Below are positions 1 to 8,028 of a DNA stretch of 55,291 nt, one piece after another. The notes beneath the pieces were generated by a model. It did not search any database and was not told where the DNA came from. It saw only the letters and a list, made by a program, of their open reading frames with translations. Source of the stretch: Novacetimonas cocois (GTDB lineage Bacteria; Pseudomonadota; Alphaproteobacteria; Acetobacterales; Acetobacteraceae); contig NZ_QEXL01000006.1 in NCBI RefSeq assembly GCF_003311635.1, forward strand, positions 120,871 to 176,161. Reading direction: 5' to 3'. The stretch's first letter is position 1, and each line of letters begins with the position of its first letter. A program made the position numbers and the translations under genes.

Positions 1-523
1 CCGAAAACATGTTCGCAAAGTTGAAAGGCTGGCGACGTGTTGCGACCAGATACGACCGGTGCGCTCATACGTTCATGTCCGCAATCCAGATTGCAGCAAG
101 CTTCATCTTCTGCCTCAAAGAATGAGTCTTGAGCATAAGAATATCGCGTTGTTCTCGTTCTTTTCGAACGGTATATTCCATGAGGTTGAATCGAGCATTC
201 ATCCAGTCAGTGACTTTTTTGAAGGTTTTCCTGCGGAAGCTTGTTAATTTCTGATATATTTTCTTTGAAGAAGTCTCTCAGCTTAGTTGCTGATATCTCT
301 TCGTTTCGATAGGCCGTGATAGCCTGAATAACTTTTTCTCGCATTTCGCCCCATAAGTCCGACAAAACAGGCATCAGACCGAGCGCCCTACTTTGTGCGA
401 TTTTTTGTCAGAAGTGCGAAGGGTGCGGACCAGATGCGTTCTGAGCATAGGTCGAAGGTCTGACGAAATCCTTACTCGAAGATACCAGCAAGCTCGTCGT
501 CGGGTCATATAAAGCGTAGCCAT
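1..523 (-). pseudogene. frameshifted N-terminal part of a DUF6538-type tyrosine integrase
   Basis: Read on the minus strand from an ATG at 523, the first frame gives MATLYMTRRRACWYLRVRIS and then SDLRPMLRTHLVRTLRTSDK, which has the pattern of the N-terminal DUF6538 domain of phage-type tyrosine recombinases. Homology continues in a second frame (about 400 down to 207, including DLWGEMREKVIQAITAYRN) and then a third (about 240 down to 65, including VTDWMNARFNLMEYTVRKER). Both frame changes lie at runs of six A on the coding strand (near 391-396 and 215-220). The frame stops at 65-67 and a possible continuation overlaps it as ATGA and runs off the window. The DNA is AT-rich compared with the flanking core, and the gene points away from the 3' end of the adjacent tRNA-Ser, the usual layout of an integrated island. 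It is either a decayed integrase or a gene with homopolymer sequencing errors; the catalytic domain lies outside the window. Confidence 0.6.
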
Positions 524-597
524 AAGTGTTCCACATGCGTGTGTAACACTGCGGGAAGCCAAAAAAATTTGGTGCAAAATCAAGGACTTGCAAGTCG

Positions 598-688
598 TGG
601 CGGAGAGAGTGGGATTCGAACCCACGGTACGCTATTAACGTACACACGCTTTCCAAGCGTGCGCCTTAAGCCGCTCGGCCATCTCTCC
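598..688 (-). tRNA. tRNA-Ser (anticodon GGA)
   Basis: The minus strand folds as a class II tRNA: acceptor GGAGAGA pairs with TCTCTCC, the anticodon stem CACGC/GCGTG encloses loop TTGGAAA with anticodon GGA, a long variable arm (GTACG/CGTAC) follows, and the T loop is TTCGAAT. The discriminator is G and the CCA end is encoded (598-600). The 3' end faces the integrase remnant, so this gene is the likely attachment site. Confidence 0.97.
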
Positions 689-767
689 TGCCGATCAGGA
701 ACGGGCACGCAATCCCGCCTGATGGGTGCGGAACATAGCAGCAATTCATGCAAGCGCAAGGGGTAAG

Positions 768-805
768 ATCATGATTATCCCACCCCTTGGCGGGATAATC
801 ATGAT
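768..805 (-). terminator. hairpin downstream of lepA
   Basis: A perfect 14-bp inverted repeat (atcatgattatccc at 768-781 and its complement at 792-805) encloses a 10-base loop. It lies 16 bp past the lepA stop and upstream of tRNA-Ser on the same strand. There is no T-run, so it may act as an RNA 3'-end stabiliser or a Rho-assisted site. Confidence 0.5.
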
Positions 806-821
806 GGTCGTGCGCCGGTCC

Positions 822-2627
822 TCAGTGATCCATCTTCAGCGCGGCAAGGAAGGCGCTCTGCGGGATTTCCACCTTGCCGAACTGACGCATGCGCTTCTTG
901 CCTTCCTTCTGCTTTTCCAGAAGCTTGCGCTTGCGCGAGATGTCGCCGCCATAACATTTGGCGGTCACGTCCTTGGACATGGCGCCAAGCGTTTCGCGCG
1001 CGATGATGCGGCTTCCGATGGAGGCCTGGATCGCGATCTTGAACAGCTGCCGGGGGATAAGTTCTTTCAGCTTCGCGCAGATCGCGCGTCCCCGTGTTTC
1101 CGCCGCCGAACGGTGGGCGATGAAGGACAGGGCATCCACCGGCTCCTGATTGACAAGGATGGAGATGCGGACCAGGTCGCTCTCCTCATACGTGTCCATC
1201 TGGTAGTCGAAGCTGGCATACCCGCGGGAGACGGATTTCAGACGGTCATAGAAATCAAAGACCACTTCGTTCAACGGCAGGCGATAGACCGCCATCGCCC
1301 GGTTGCCGACATAGGTCAGGTCCAGCTGCACCCCGCGCCGTTCCGTGCACAGGGTCAGGACCGCGCCCAGATATTCGTCTGGAACCATGATGGTCGCCCT
1401 GATCCACGGTTCCTCGATCCGTTCGATCAGGGAACCGTCCGGCATGTCGGCGGGGTTGTGCAGCTCCTCCATCGTGCCGTTGGTCCGCCACAGGCGATAG
1501 ACCACCGATGGCGCGGTCGCGATGAGGTCGAGGTTGAATTCACGGCTGAGGCGTTCCTGGATGATTTCCAGATGCAGCAGCCCGAGGAACCCGCAGCGGA
1601 ACCCGAAGCCCAGCGCGGCGGACGTCTCCGCCTCGTAATGGAAGGAGGCATCGTTCAGCCGCAGCTTTGCCAGACTGTCACGCAGCTTTTCAAAATCATC
1701 CGCGACCACCGGATACAGGCCGCACCAGACAACGGGAATGGATGGCTTGAACCCGGCCAGCGGCTTGTCCGCCGGGCGGCGGTCGTCGGTCAGGGTGTCG
1801 CCCACGTTACAATCGGCCACCGTCTTGATCGCCGCGTTGATATAGCCGATTTCGCCCGGACCCAGCTCGTCCACCGGCGTCATGCGCGGGGCAAATACGC
1901 CCACCTGATCGACATTATGGACCACGCCCGTGGACATCATGCGAATGCGCATGCCCTTCTTCAGGCGCCCTTCCTTGACCCGGACCAGCGTGATGACGCC
2001 AAGGTAGGGATCATACCAGCTGTCGACCAGCAGCGCCTTGAGCGGTGCTTCGGCATCGCCCTTGGGCGGCGGCAGGCGCGTCACCAGCGCCTCCAGCACG
2101 GCCTCGATGTTCAGTCCGGTCTTGGCGGAAACCTCGACCGCGTCTTCGGCGTCGATGCCCACGACTTCCTCGATCTGCGCCTTGACGCGCTCGCAGTCGG
2201 CGGCGGGCAGGTCCACCTTGTTCAGGACGGGCACGATCTCATGATCGGCGTCGATGGCCTGATACACATTGGCCAGCGTCTGTGCCTCCACCCCCTGCGA
2301 TGCATCGACAACCAGCAGCGACCCCTCGCACGCGGCAAGCGAACGGCTGACTTCGTAAGCGAAGTCGACATGGCCCGGCGTGTCCATCAGGTTGAGGACA
2401 TAGGTCTTTCCATCCTTGGCGGGATAGGTCAGGCGCACGGTCTGCGCCTTGATCGTGATGCCGCGCTCGCGCTCCAGGTCCATGTTGTCGAGGACCTGGT
2501 TCGTCATTTCACGCTGCGTCAACGCGCCGCACGCCTGGATCAGGCGGTCCGCCAGCGTGGATTTCCCATGGTCGATATGGGCAATGATCGAGAAATTGCG
2601 GATCAGGGAAAGGGGTGTGTCGGTCAT
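822..2627 (-). CDS. lepA: elongation factor 4 (LepA), ribosome-associated GTPase
   Basis: This 601-residue protein has the usual length of LepA/EF4, the translational GTPase that acts on stalled or mis-translocated ribosomes. Visible motifs are the P-loop [10 protein letters not shown] near residues 16-25, the switch region [18 protein letters not shown] (G3) and NKVDLP (G4). The C-terminus has the LepA-specific domain with [20 protein letters not shown]. No lepB follows; the gene ends 134 bp before tRNA-Ser and appears to be a single unit. A long open frame opposite it (726-2645, plus) is a GC-rich shadow. Confidence 0.98.
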   Translation of the reverse strand: MTDTPLSLIRNFSIIAHIDHGKSTLADRLIQACGALTQREMTNQVLDNMDLERERGITIKAQTVRLTYPAKDGKTYVLNLMDTPGHVDFAYEVSRSLAACEGSLLVVDASQGVEAQTLANVYQAIDADHEIVPVLNKVDLPAADCERVKAQIEEVVGIDAEDAVEVSAKTGLNIEAVLEALVTRLPPPKGDAEAPLKALLVDSWYDPYLGVITLVRVKEGRLKKGMRIRMMSTGVVHNVDQVGVFAPRMTPVDELGPGEIGYINAAIKTVADCNVGDTLTDDRRPADKPLAGFKPSIPVVWCGLYPVVADDFEKLRDSLAKLRLNDASFHYEAETSAALGFGFRCGFLGLLHLEIIQERLSREFNLDLIATAPSVVYRLWRTNGTMEELHNPADMPDGSLIERIEEPWIRATIMVPDEYLGAVLTLCTERRGVQLDLTYVGNRAMAVYRLPLNEVVFDFYDRLKSVSRGYASFDYQMDTYEESDLVRISILVNQEPVDALSFIAHRSAAETRGRAICAKLKELIPRQLFKIAIQASIGSRIIARETLGAMSKDVTAKCYGGDISRKRKLLEKQKEGKKRMRQFGKVEIPQSAFLAALKMDH

Positions 2628-2722
2628 GCGCGAGACATAAGGTAAAAATTGCCAAAAGTCAGCCGGAACATCATGAATTGATCCGGTTTTCGCGCACCGG
2701 TCACGCCGGGGACACGGGCGGC

Positions 2723-3388
2723 CTACAGACAGGCCAGCGCGATGCGGTGAACGCGTGACGCGCCATCCATTTCGATGATCTCCCCCTCCATCCGGCCAAC
2801 GCCGCGAATGCGGATTCGTTCATGCAGCGGTGCCGTGGCTGGCGCATCGTGCCACCTGTCGGTCACGATGCCGCAGCACGGATGGGAATCGGGACCATGC
2901 AGCAGCACCCGGTCATGTTCGCGGATGGCGGCGGTGGGGGAAACGACCACGACCGCGCCGCGGCGGAAGATCGGTTCCATGTTGTCGGAATCCACCAGGA
3001 CGGCATAGGAATGATGATCCGCCAGCCCATGGAAATCCCATGTCTCCCACCTGTCGCCACAGGGCAGGCCCGCGTCATCGAACAGATCCGGCTGGCACAG
3101 TTCCGAAAAGGAGACGATTTTCAGGTGGGAATGATGCGTGGCCGAAGGTTTTTCCCCATGCCCGTTCATCAGCCGCCCGAAACCCTCCAGCGAAATGCCG
3201 GTGGCCGACAGCGTGCGCGCAAGGCTTTCGGTCCCCGGCCAGCGCGGCCGCCCCGACGATGTCATGCGTTTGGACGGGTTGAACGTGGTGCTGTCCAGGC
3301 CCGCCGCCCGCGCCAGGCCCGAAGGCGTCATGCCGCGTTCGGTCGCCAGAAGATCCAGCGCGCGCCAGATATCCTCGTGGCTGATCAT
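2723..3388 (-). CDS. XRE-type HTH regulator with an S24/LexA-like domain lacking the Ser-Lys dyad
   Basis: The 221-residue protein has an N-terminal helix-turn-helix (about residues 5-45, including [15 protein letters not shown]) and a C-terminal S24/LexA-like fold (about 125-205, [20 protein letters not shown]). This matches the single-HTH S24 regulators common in Alphaproteobacteria. In that family the nucleophile lies in a GDSM motif and the base in a later MAK motif. Here the equivalent positions read SDNMEP (Asn136 for Ser) and CCGIV (Gly173 for Lys), so autoproteolysis is not expected. A small hypothetical gene precedes it on the same strand with a 16-base gap, suggesting co-transcription. 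Target genes cannot be seen from the sequence. Confidence 0.85.
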   Translation of the reverse strand: MISHEDIWRALDLLATERGMTPSGLARAAGLDSTTFNPSKRMTSSGRPRWPGTESLARTLSATGISLEGFGRLMNGHGEKPSATHHSHLKIVSFSELCQPDLFDDAGLPCGDRWETWDFHGLADHHSYAVLVDSDNMEPIFRRGAVVVVSPTAAIREHDRVLLHGPDSHPCCGIVTDRWHDAPATAPLHERIRIRGVGRMEGEIIEMDGASRVHRIALACL

Positions 3389-3404
3389 GGGGGGGCCGCT
3401 TCAG

Positions 3405-3620
3405 TCAGGGCCGTTTCAGGATTTCGCTGCAATGCCGTGTGGTTCCTGTCGCTGAAATTGCAAAACGACCGTCCGGACGCCGAAGGGCCAGCCCCATCTC
3501 CACCAGCCGTTCCAGGCAGGGGGTGTCGGGCATTCCTTCGGGCCGACCTGCCTGTCCGCTCAGATACAGGCGGTGCAGCGCCGAACGGCAGCATGTCTCC
3601 AGATAAGGTTCGTCCCACAT
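3405..3620 (-). CDS. small conserved-type hypothetical protein
   Basis: The reading frame encodes 71 residues from the ATG at 3620 (MWDEPYLETCC...). A GTG at 3698 would extend it to 97 residues, but the added segment is Pro/Ala-rich and has no clear ribosome-binding site. The core (CLERLVEMGLALRRPDGRF) looks like a short winged-helix-like segment, which is only an impression. It sits 16 bases upstream of the S24-type regulator on the same strand, so the two probably form one transcript. I do not recognise the family. Confidence 0.55.
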   Translation of the reverse strand: MWDEPYLETCCRSALHRLYLSGQAGRPEGMPDTPCLERLVEMGLALRRPDGRFAISATGTTRHCSEILKRP

Positions 3621-3698
3621 GGCGTCAGTCCGTCCATCCCCGGACAGCCCGGGGGCTGCCGGACGGGCCGGGACCACAGGTTCGGTAACGGTGGCCAC

Positions 3699-4027
3699 AT
3701 GGGGGGCGTATCATCATGAATGTCGATAAGAAATTGTCAGGCGTTCAATACGTATGTCATCAATATTATATCATCACAATATTTTAACAAATATACTATT
3801 TTTTCCAGCACAACCGGATAGGCCATAATTTCCCCCATGCCAAGGAAAAGCCTGTGCCAGGGAAAAGGCAGCCATGTGCTGCACGACCTTATCCATGCGT
3901 CCGTGGATCATTATGTCAACGTGAAACAGCGCAGGATGGGTTTTGTCACAGGTCCGTCCCAATGCGGCCATATGTCCGTGGTTGTTTCCAGCCAGGTTGG
4001 ATTATCTTGCATTTGATGAGGGTAATA
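3699..4027. other. AT-rich intergenic region
   Basis: This 329-bp stretch separates the divergently transcribed hypothetical/S24 pair and the secreted coiled-coil gene. It is markedly AT-rich around 3715-3820. It should hold promoters for both directions, but I see no convincing gene, RNA or well-defined operator. The plus-strand gene has a good GAGGG ribosome-binding site at its right edge. Confidence 0.5.
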
Positions 4028-4510
4028 ATGAAGTTCAATCGGTTTTTTATTGTAGCGAGCCTGTCCGGTGCCGTTTGCGCCCTGTCGCCCGCGGCACATG
4101 CCACGGATTGCGACAACAGCCAGTCGACGCCAAGCTGGGACGTGCTCGATCGCGCGGCGCAGGCCGGCGACTGTGCCAACAACCGCCTGCAATCCTATCG
4201 TGACAAGGCCCACAACAGCATCGAGCAGCGTGAACAGGCCCTGAAGGATCGCGAGGACACCCTGCGCAACGACACGACCGGACGGCTGGACCGCGCGCGT
4301 GAGGCGGAGGAGCAGAAGCTGACGAACGCACGTTCCAACTTTGACCAGCGCCTTGAAAACGGCCGCGACCGTCTGGATGCGATCCGCAATGCCCCGCAGC
4401 AGAAGCTGGACCAGATCCGTTCGGCCGGGGATGCGGAAAAGCAGAACTGGAACAACATGCGCAACCAGACCCGCTCGGACGTCGACAGCCTGCTTGGTGG
4501 CGGTCAGTAA
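4028..4510 (+). CDS. secreted coiled-coil protein of unknown function
   Basis: The 160-residue product begins with a signal peptide (MKFNRFFIVASLSGAVCALS, cleavage probably after AHA near residue 25). From about residue 55 onward it is a charged, Gln/Arg/Glu-rich helix (SIEQREQALKDREDTLRN, QKLDQIRSAGDAEKQNWNN) that should form a long coiled coil, ending in a Gly-rich tail. There is a Cys at about 27 and another near 49. The start is set by GAGGG seven bases upstream. A strong hairpin follows the stop. It is likely periplasmic; no enzymatic motif is visible. Confidence 0.8.
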   Translation: MKFNRFFIVASLSGAVCALSPAAHATDCDNSQSTPSWDVLDRAAQAGDCANNRLQSYRDKAHNSIEQREQALKDREDTLRNDTTGRLDRAREAEEQKLTNARSNFDQRLENGRDRLDAIRNAPQQKLDQIRSAGDAEKQNWNNMRNQTRSDVDSLLGGGQ

Positions 4511-4525
4511 TCCCGATGCGGATAA

Positions 4526-4560
4526 GGGCGCGTGATCCGGGTTTGCCGGTTCACGCGCCC
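4526..4560 (+). terminator. intrinsic-like terminator of the coiled-coil gene
   Basis: Ten-base arms gggcgcgtga (4526-4535) and tcacgcgccc (4551-4560) form a GC-rich hairpin 15 bases after the stop codon. Only two T follow it. The repeat element begins five bases further on. Confidence 0.7.
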
Positions 4561-4564
4561 TTGG

Positions 4565-4721
4565 GGACTGTCTGAAAACAGCCTGCCAATCAGGAATAAC
4601 AGAAGTTTCCGGGTGTCGCCTTTTTTTAAAAGGCGACGTCTTTCGAAGCTTTCTGGAAAAAGCTTCACCAAAAAATTCTGTAGTTTCAGAAGATTATTGG
4701 GACCGCCTTTTCAGGCAGTCC
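4565..4721. repeat. dispersed palindromic element, copy A (reverse orientation)
   Basis: A 157-bp intergenic element bounded by ggactgtctgaaaa (4565-4578) and the near-complement ttttcaggcagtcc (4708-4721). Inside are gaagctttctggaaaaagcttc and a gtcgcc...ggcgac hairpin. Its reverse complement aligns along its length with the elements at 7874-8026 and 49846-49984. It has no coding capacity and lies between the converging ends of the coiled-coil gene and the helicase gene. It looks like a MITE or REP-like family. Confidence 0.75.
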
Positions 4722-4754
4722 TTTTGTCTTCCTGTCCCGGTTGCTGATGGGGAA

Positions 4755-4787
4755 GGGGACAGGCCGTATCTGTGGCCTGTCGTCCCC
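4755..4787 (-). terminator. hairpin downstream of the DEAD-box helicase
   Basis: Arms ggggacaggcc (4755-4765) and ggcctgtcgtcccc (4774-4787) pair with one bulged base, ten bases beyond the helicase stop. No clear T-run follows on the minus strand. Confidence 0.5.
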
Positions 4788-4796
4788 AATCGTGGA

Positions 4797-6575
4797 TCAG
4801 GCCGGTCGCGGGCTGCGCTTGCGCGACGATCCGGTCGCACCGCCACGCGGGCCGCCATGGCCCTGACCGCCCCCGCCAAAGGTGCGGGGACGACGTGCCC
4901 CTGCCGGCGGACGGCCCTGGCCGCGCGGGCCGGACGAACGGCGCGGGCCCATTCCCCCCGCCGGGGCCGATGCAGGTGCGATCTGCACCTCGTCATTGTC
5001 GATCGCCGCGATGCAGGAACGGAATTTCTCTTCCGTGTCGGGGGCGATTTCGAACAGGGTCTGCGTGTCCGCGATGCGGATGGCCCCGATATCGGATTTG
5101 CGCACCCCGCCAAGCCGGCAGATCAGCGGCACCAGCCATTTCGGATCGGCCTTGTCCTGCCGCCCGACGCTGAGGGAGAACCAGGCGCCGGGCTCACGCG
5201 GGGCGCGGTCGCGACCCTCGCGCACGGGACGGGTGCCCTCGGCGCGCGGGGGGCGGGCGTCGGGCGTGATCTGGCGCACATTTTCCGGCTGGGGCAGATG
5301 CGCGCGATAGGTGCGCAGCAGGGCGGCCGCCAGCTGTTCCGGGGAATGCCCTTCGGTCAGGCGGGAAATCAGCTCATGGTCCGCCGCCGGCACCTCTTCC
5401 GACAGGGCCGGGTCGGACAGCAGGCGCTGCGCGTCAAGCGCGCGGATTTCCTCGGCACTGGGGACCGGGGACCACGTGGCCGAAATCTTGGCGCCCATCA
5501 TCAGGCGTTCGGCGCGGCGGCGCTGCGAGACCGGCACGATCAGGGCGCAGACCCCCTTGCGTCCCGCGCGGCCCGTGCGGCCCGAACGGTGCAGCAGGGT
5601 GGCGGGATCGGTCGGCAGCGTCGCATGCACCACCAGCGCCAGCGCCGGGATGTCGATGCCGCGCGCGGCGACGTCGGTCGCGACACAGACGCTGGCCTGT
5701 CCCTTGCGCAGGCTGTCGATGGCGCGCGTACGCTCGGCCTGTCCCAGCTCACCCGACAGCGCGACGGAGGAAAAGCCCCGTTCGACTAGCGCGGACTGCA
5801 GGTGGCGCACCAGTTCGCGCGTGGCGCAGAACACCATCGTGGTCGGGCTGTCGGTTTCGCGCAGGACGTTGACGACCGCCGGGATGATCTCGCGCCCATC
5901 CGCCAGCAGCGCGCGGTATTCGATATCCGCATGCTGCCTGGCGCCCGACAGGGTATCGATGCGCAGCGCGTCATTCTGGTAACGCTTGGCAAGGGAGGCG
6001 ATTTCACGCGCGATCGTGGCGGAGAACAGCAGCGTGCGCCGGGTTTTCGGCATCGCGTCCAGCAGCTGTTCCAGCTCGTCACGGAAGCCGAGGTCCAGCA
6101 TCTCGTCCGCTTCGTCCAGCACGACGACACGCAGGTCCGACAGGACCAGGCGGCCACGCGACAGGTGATCGCACAGGCGTCCGGGCGTGCCGACGACGAT
6201 GTGTGCGCCCATCTGCAGGGCGCGGGCTTCCCGCCGGGCGTCCATGCCGCCGATGCACGACACGATACGCGCGCCAGCAGGCGCGTACAGCCATGTCAGT
6301 TCGCGCGTGACTTGCATGGCCAGTTCGCGCGTCGGGGCGATGATGACCGCAAGCGGCGCGCCGGCAGGACCGAAATGTTCGGCACCGCCCAGCAGCGTAT
6401 CGGCCATCGCAAGGCCGAAGGCGACCGTCTTGCCCGACCCGGTCTGGGCCGAGACAAGGAGGTCGCGCCCATCGGCGGCGACGTCGAGAACGGCGGTCTG
6501 GACGGGGGTGGGGGTTTCATAACCCCGTTCGTCCAGCGCGCGTTTAAGTGCGGGATGGGTTTCAGGAAACGACAT
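4797..6575 (-). CDS. DEAD-box ATP-dependent RNA helicase, CsdA/DbpA-like
   Basis: The product (592 residues from the ATG at 6575) has all core helicase motifs: AQTGSGKT (residues 43-50), PTRELA, GTPGR, DEADEML, SAT, ARGIDIP and HRSGRTGRAGRKG. After the RecA-like domains comes a DbpA-type RNA-binding domain (SLSVGRQDKADPKWLVPLI and following) and an Arg/Gly-rich basic tail. This is the layout of CsdA/DeaD helicases, which act in cold adaptation, ribosome assembly or RNA decay. The frame stays open 22 codons upstream, but the core of the family begins at SFPETHPALKRAL, so the inner start is preferred. Confidence 0.93.
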   Translation of the reverse strand: MSFPETHPALKRALDERGYETPTPVQTAVLDVAADGRDLLVSAQTGSGKTVAFGLAMADTLLGGAEHFGPAGAPLAVIIAPTRELAMQVTRELTWLYAPAGARIVSCIGGMDARREARALQMGAHIVVGTPGRLCDHLSRGRLVLSDLRVVVLDEADEMLDLGFRDELEQLLDAMPKTRRTLLFSATIAREIASLAKRYQNDALRIDTLSGARQHADIEYRALLADGREIIPAVVNVLRETDSPTTMVFCATRELVRHLQSALVERGFSSVALSGELGQAERTRAIDSLRKGQASVCVATDVAARGIDIPALALVVHATLPTDPATLLHRSGRTGRAGRKGVCALIVPVSQRRRAERLMMGAKISATWSPVPSAEEIRALDAQRLLSDPALSEEVPAADHELISRLTEGHSPEQLAAALLRTYRAHLPQPENVRQITPDARPPRAEGTRPVREGRDRAPREPGAWFSLSVGRQDKADPKWLVPLICRLGGVRKSDIGAIRIADTQTLFEIAPDTEEKFRSCIAAIDNDEVQIAPASAPAGGMGPRRSSGPRGQGRPPAGARRPRTFGGGGQGHGGPRGGATGSSRKRSPRPA

Positions 6576-6759
6576 ATATGAAGCAATCCGGGCATAAACG
6601 TAAATAAGGCGACGCAGGAGGAGAGGCCGCCGGCCGTTCATGCGTCATGGGGGAAGGGGGTGCATAAAGAAAGATGGCCCGAAATACCAGCAATAATGAC
6701 GCCCCCTTCTGATCATCCTCTTTCCGTCCGGGGTCGCGCGCGCCAATGGCGCGCGCGTA

Positions 6760-7746
6760 TCAGGGAACCAGAACGGCTGCCCCCTCAAAGCGGCCATGGC
6801 GCAGGTCATCAAGCGCGCGGTTGGCCTCACGTAGGGGGTAAGCGGTTGTTTTTGTGCGGATTCCGACGCGCGGAACCAGCTCAAGGAAATCGACGCCGTC
6901 CTGCCGCGTCAGGTTCGCGACGGAGACAAGCTGACGCTCTTCCCACAATAGGTCGTAGGAAAAGGCGGGGATTTCGCTCATGTGGATGCCCGCGCATACG
7001 ACGCGTCCGGCCTTGTGCACGGATTTCAGCGCGGCAGGCACCAGCGCGCCCACCGGGGCGAAGATGATGGAGGCATCCAGCTGTTCGGGCGGCAGTTCGT
7101 CCGACCCGCCTGCCCATGTCGCGCCAAGGCTGCGGGCGAAATCCTGTGTCCTGGTGTCGCCGGGACGGGTAAAGGCGTAGATTTTGCGCCCCTGCCACAG
7201 CGCGACCTGTGCGATGATGTGGGCGGCCGCCCCGAAACCGTAAAGGCCGACGGTCTGCGCCTCCTTGCCCGCGATCACCAGCGAACGCCATCCGATCAGC
7301 CCGGCGCACAGCAGTGGCGCAGTGGCGACGTCATCGGTACCTTCCGGCAGGGGAAAGGTGAAATGCGCGTCCGCCACGGCCATGGTGGCGTATCCGCCAT
7401 CGCGGGTATAGCCGGTGAACAGCGGATGATCGCACAGGTTTTCATGCCCCGTTTCGCAGTAATGGCAGTGCCCGCATGTATGGCCCAGCCACGGGATGCC
7501 CACCCTCTGCCCGATATGCAGGTCGGTGACGTTCGGGCCGATGGCGTCGATGCGCCCGACAATTTCATGCCCCGGCGTCAGGGAATGACCCGGAAACGGC
7601 AGGTCGGCATCAACCACGTGCAGGTCGGTGCGGCAGACGCCACACGCGCCCACCTTGACCCGGATCTGTCCCGGACCGGGTTCGGGATCCGGCAGTTCCG
7701 TCCATTGCAGCGGCGTGTGCGGGGCGTTCAGTCTCATGGCATGCAT
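6760..7746 (-). CDS. zinc-dependent alcohol dehydrogenase, medium-chain family
   Basis: This NAD(P)-dependent medium-chain dehydrogenase (328 residues) would oxidise alcohols or reduce aldehydes in the cytosol. Catalytic zinc ligands are Cys38 (CGVCRTD) and His60-Glu61 (PGHEIVG). The structural zinc cysteines are 91, 94, 97 and 105 (CGHCHYCETGHENLC). The cofactor-binding turn is GLYGFGAAAH. The start at 7746 follows GGGAGGA at 8 bases; the frame is open further upstream without such a site. It resembles AdhP/AdhA-type enzymes of acetic acid bacteria; the substrate cannot be named. It appears monocistronic. Confidence 0.93.
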   Translation of the reverse strand: MHAMRLNAPHTPLQWTELPDPEPGPGQIRVKVGACGVCRTDLHVVDADLPFPGHSLTPGHEIVGRIDAIGPNVTDLHIGQRVGIPWLGHTCGHCHYCETGHENLCDHPLFTGYTRDGGYATMAVADAHFTFPLPEGTDDVATAPLLCAGLIGWRSLVIAGKEAQTVGLYGFGAAAHIIAQVALWQGRKIYAFTRPGDTRTQDFARSLGATWAGGSDELPPEQLDASIIFAPVGALVPAALKSVHKAGRVVCAGIHMSEIPAFSYDLLWEERQLVSVANLTRQDGVDFLELVPRVGIRTKTTAYPLREANRALDDLRHGRFEGAAVLVP

Positions 7747-7873
7747 GTCGGGTGTTCCTCCCTTGTCGTCATCAGCGCCTGCTGTCACGGGCGCCGTGTC
7801 GGGGAACATCCTACCATCATGCGGCCCAAGAACGCATGACCTGCATCACAAATCGCCGCATTGCGTCCGTCAG

Positions 7874-8026
7874 GGCCTGTTTGAAATATCGGTCCGATAA
7901 TATCCTGAAATCATAAAAGTTTTTGGTGAAGCTTTTGCAAAAAAGCTTCGAAAGATGCCGCCCTTTTGAAAACAGGCGATGCCCGGAAACTTTTGTTCTT
8001 CATCAGCAGGTTATTTTCAGACAGCC
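7874..8026. repeat. dispersed palindromic element, copy B
   Basis: A 153-bp element bounded by ggcctgtttgaaa (7874-7886) and ttttcagacagcc (8014-8026). It contains tcataaaagtttttggtg, the gaagctttt...aaaagcttc hairpin and a degenerate distal half. It is in the same orientation as the copy at 49846-49984. Its right end stops two bases before the GNAT gene's stop codon (minus strand), so it forms the 3' untranslated region of that gene. Confidence 0.75.
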
Positions 8027-8028
8027 TC

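Noticed and set aside
726-2645. A 639-codon open frame on the plus strand opposite lepA
   Set aside because: It mirrors the lepA reading frame exactly and has the composition of a GC-rich antisense shadow; lepA has every GTPase motif.
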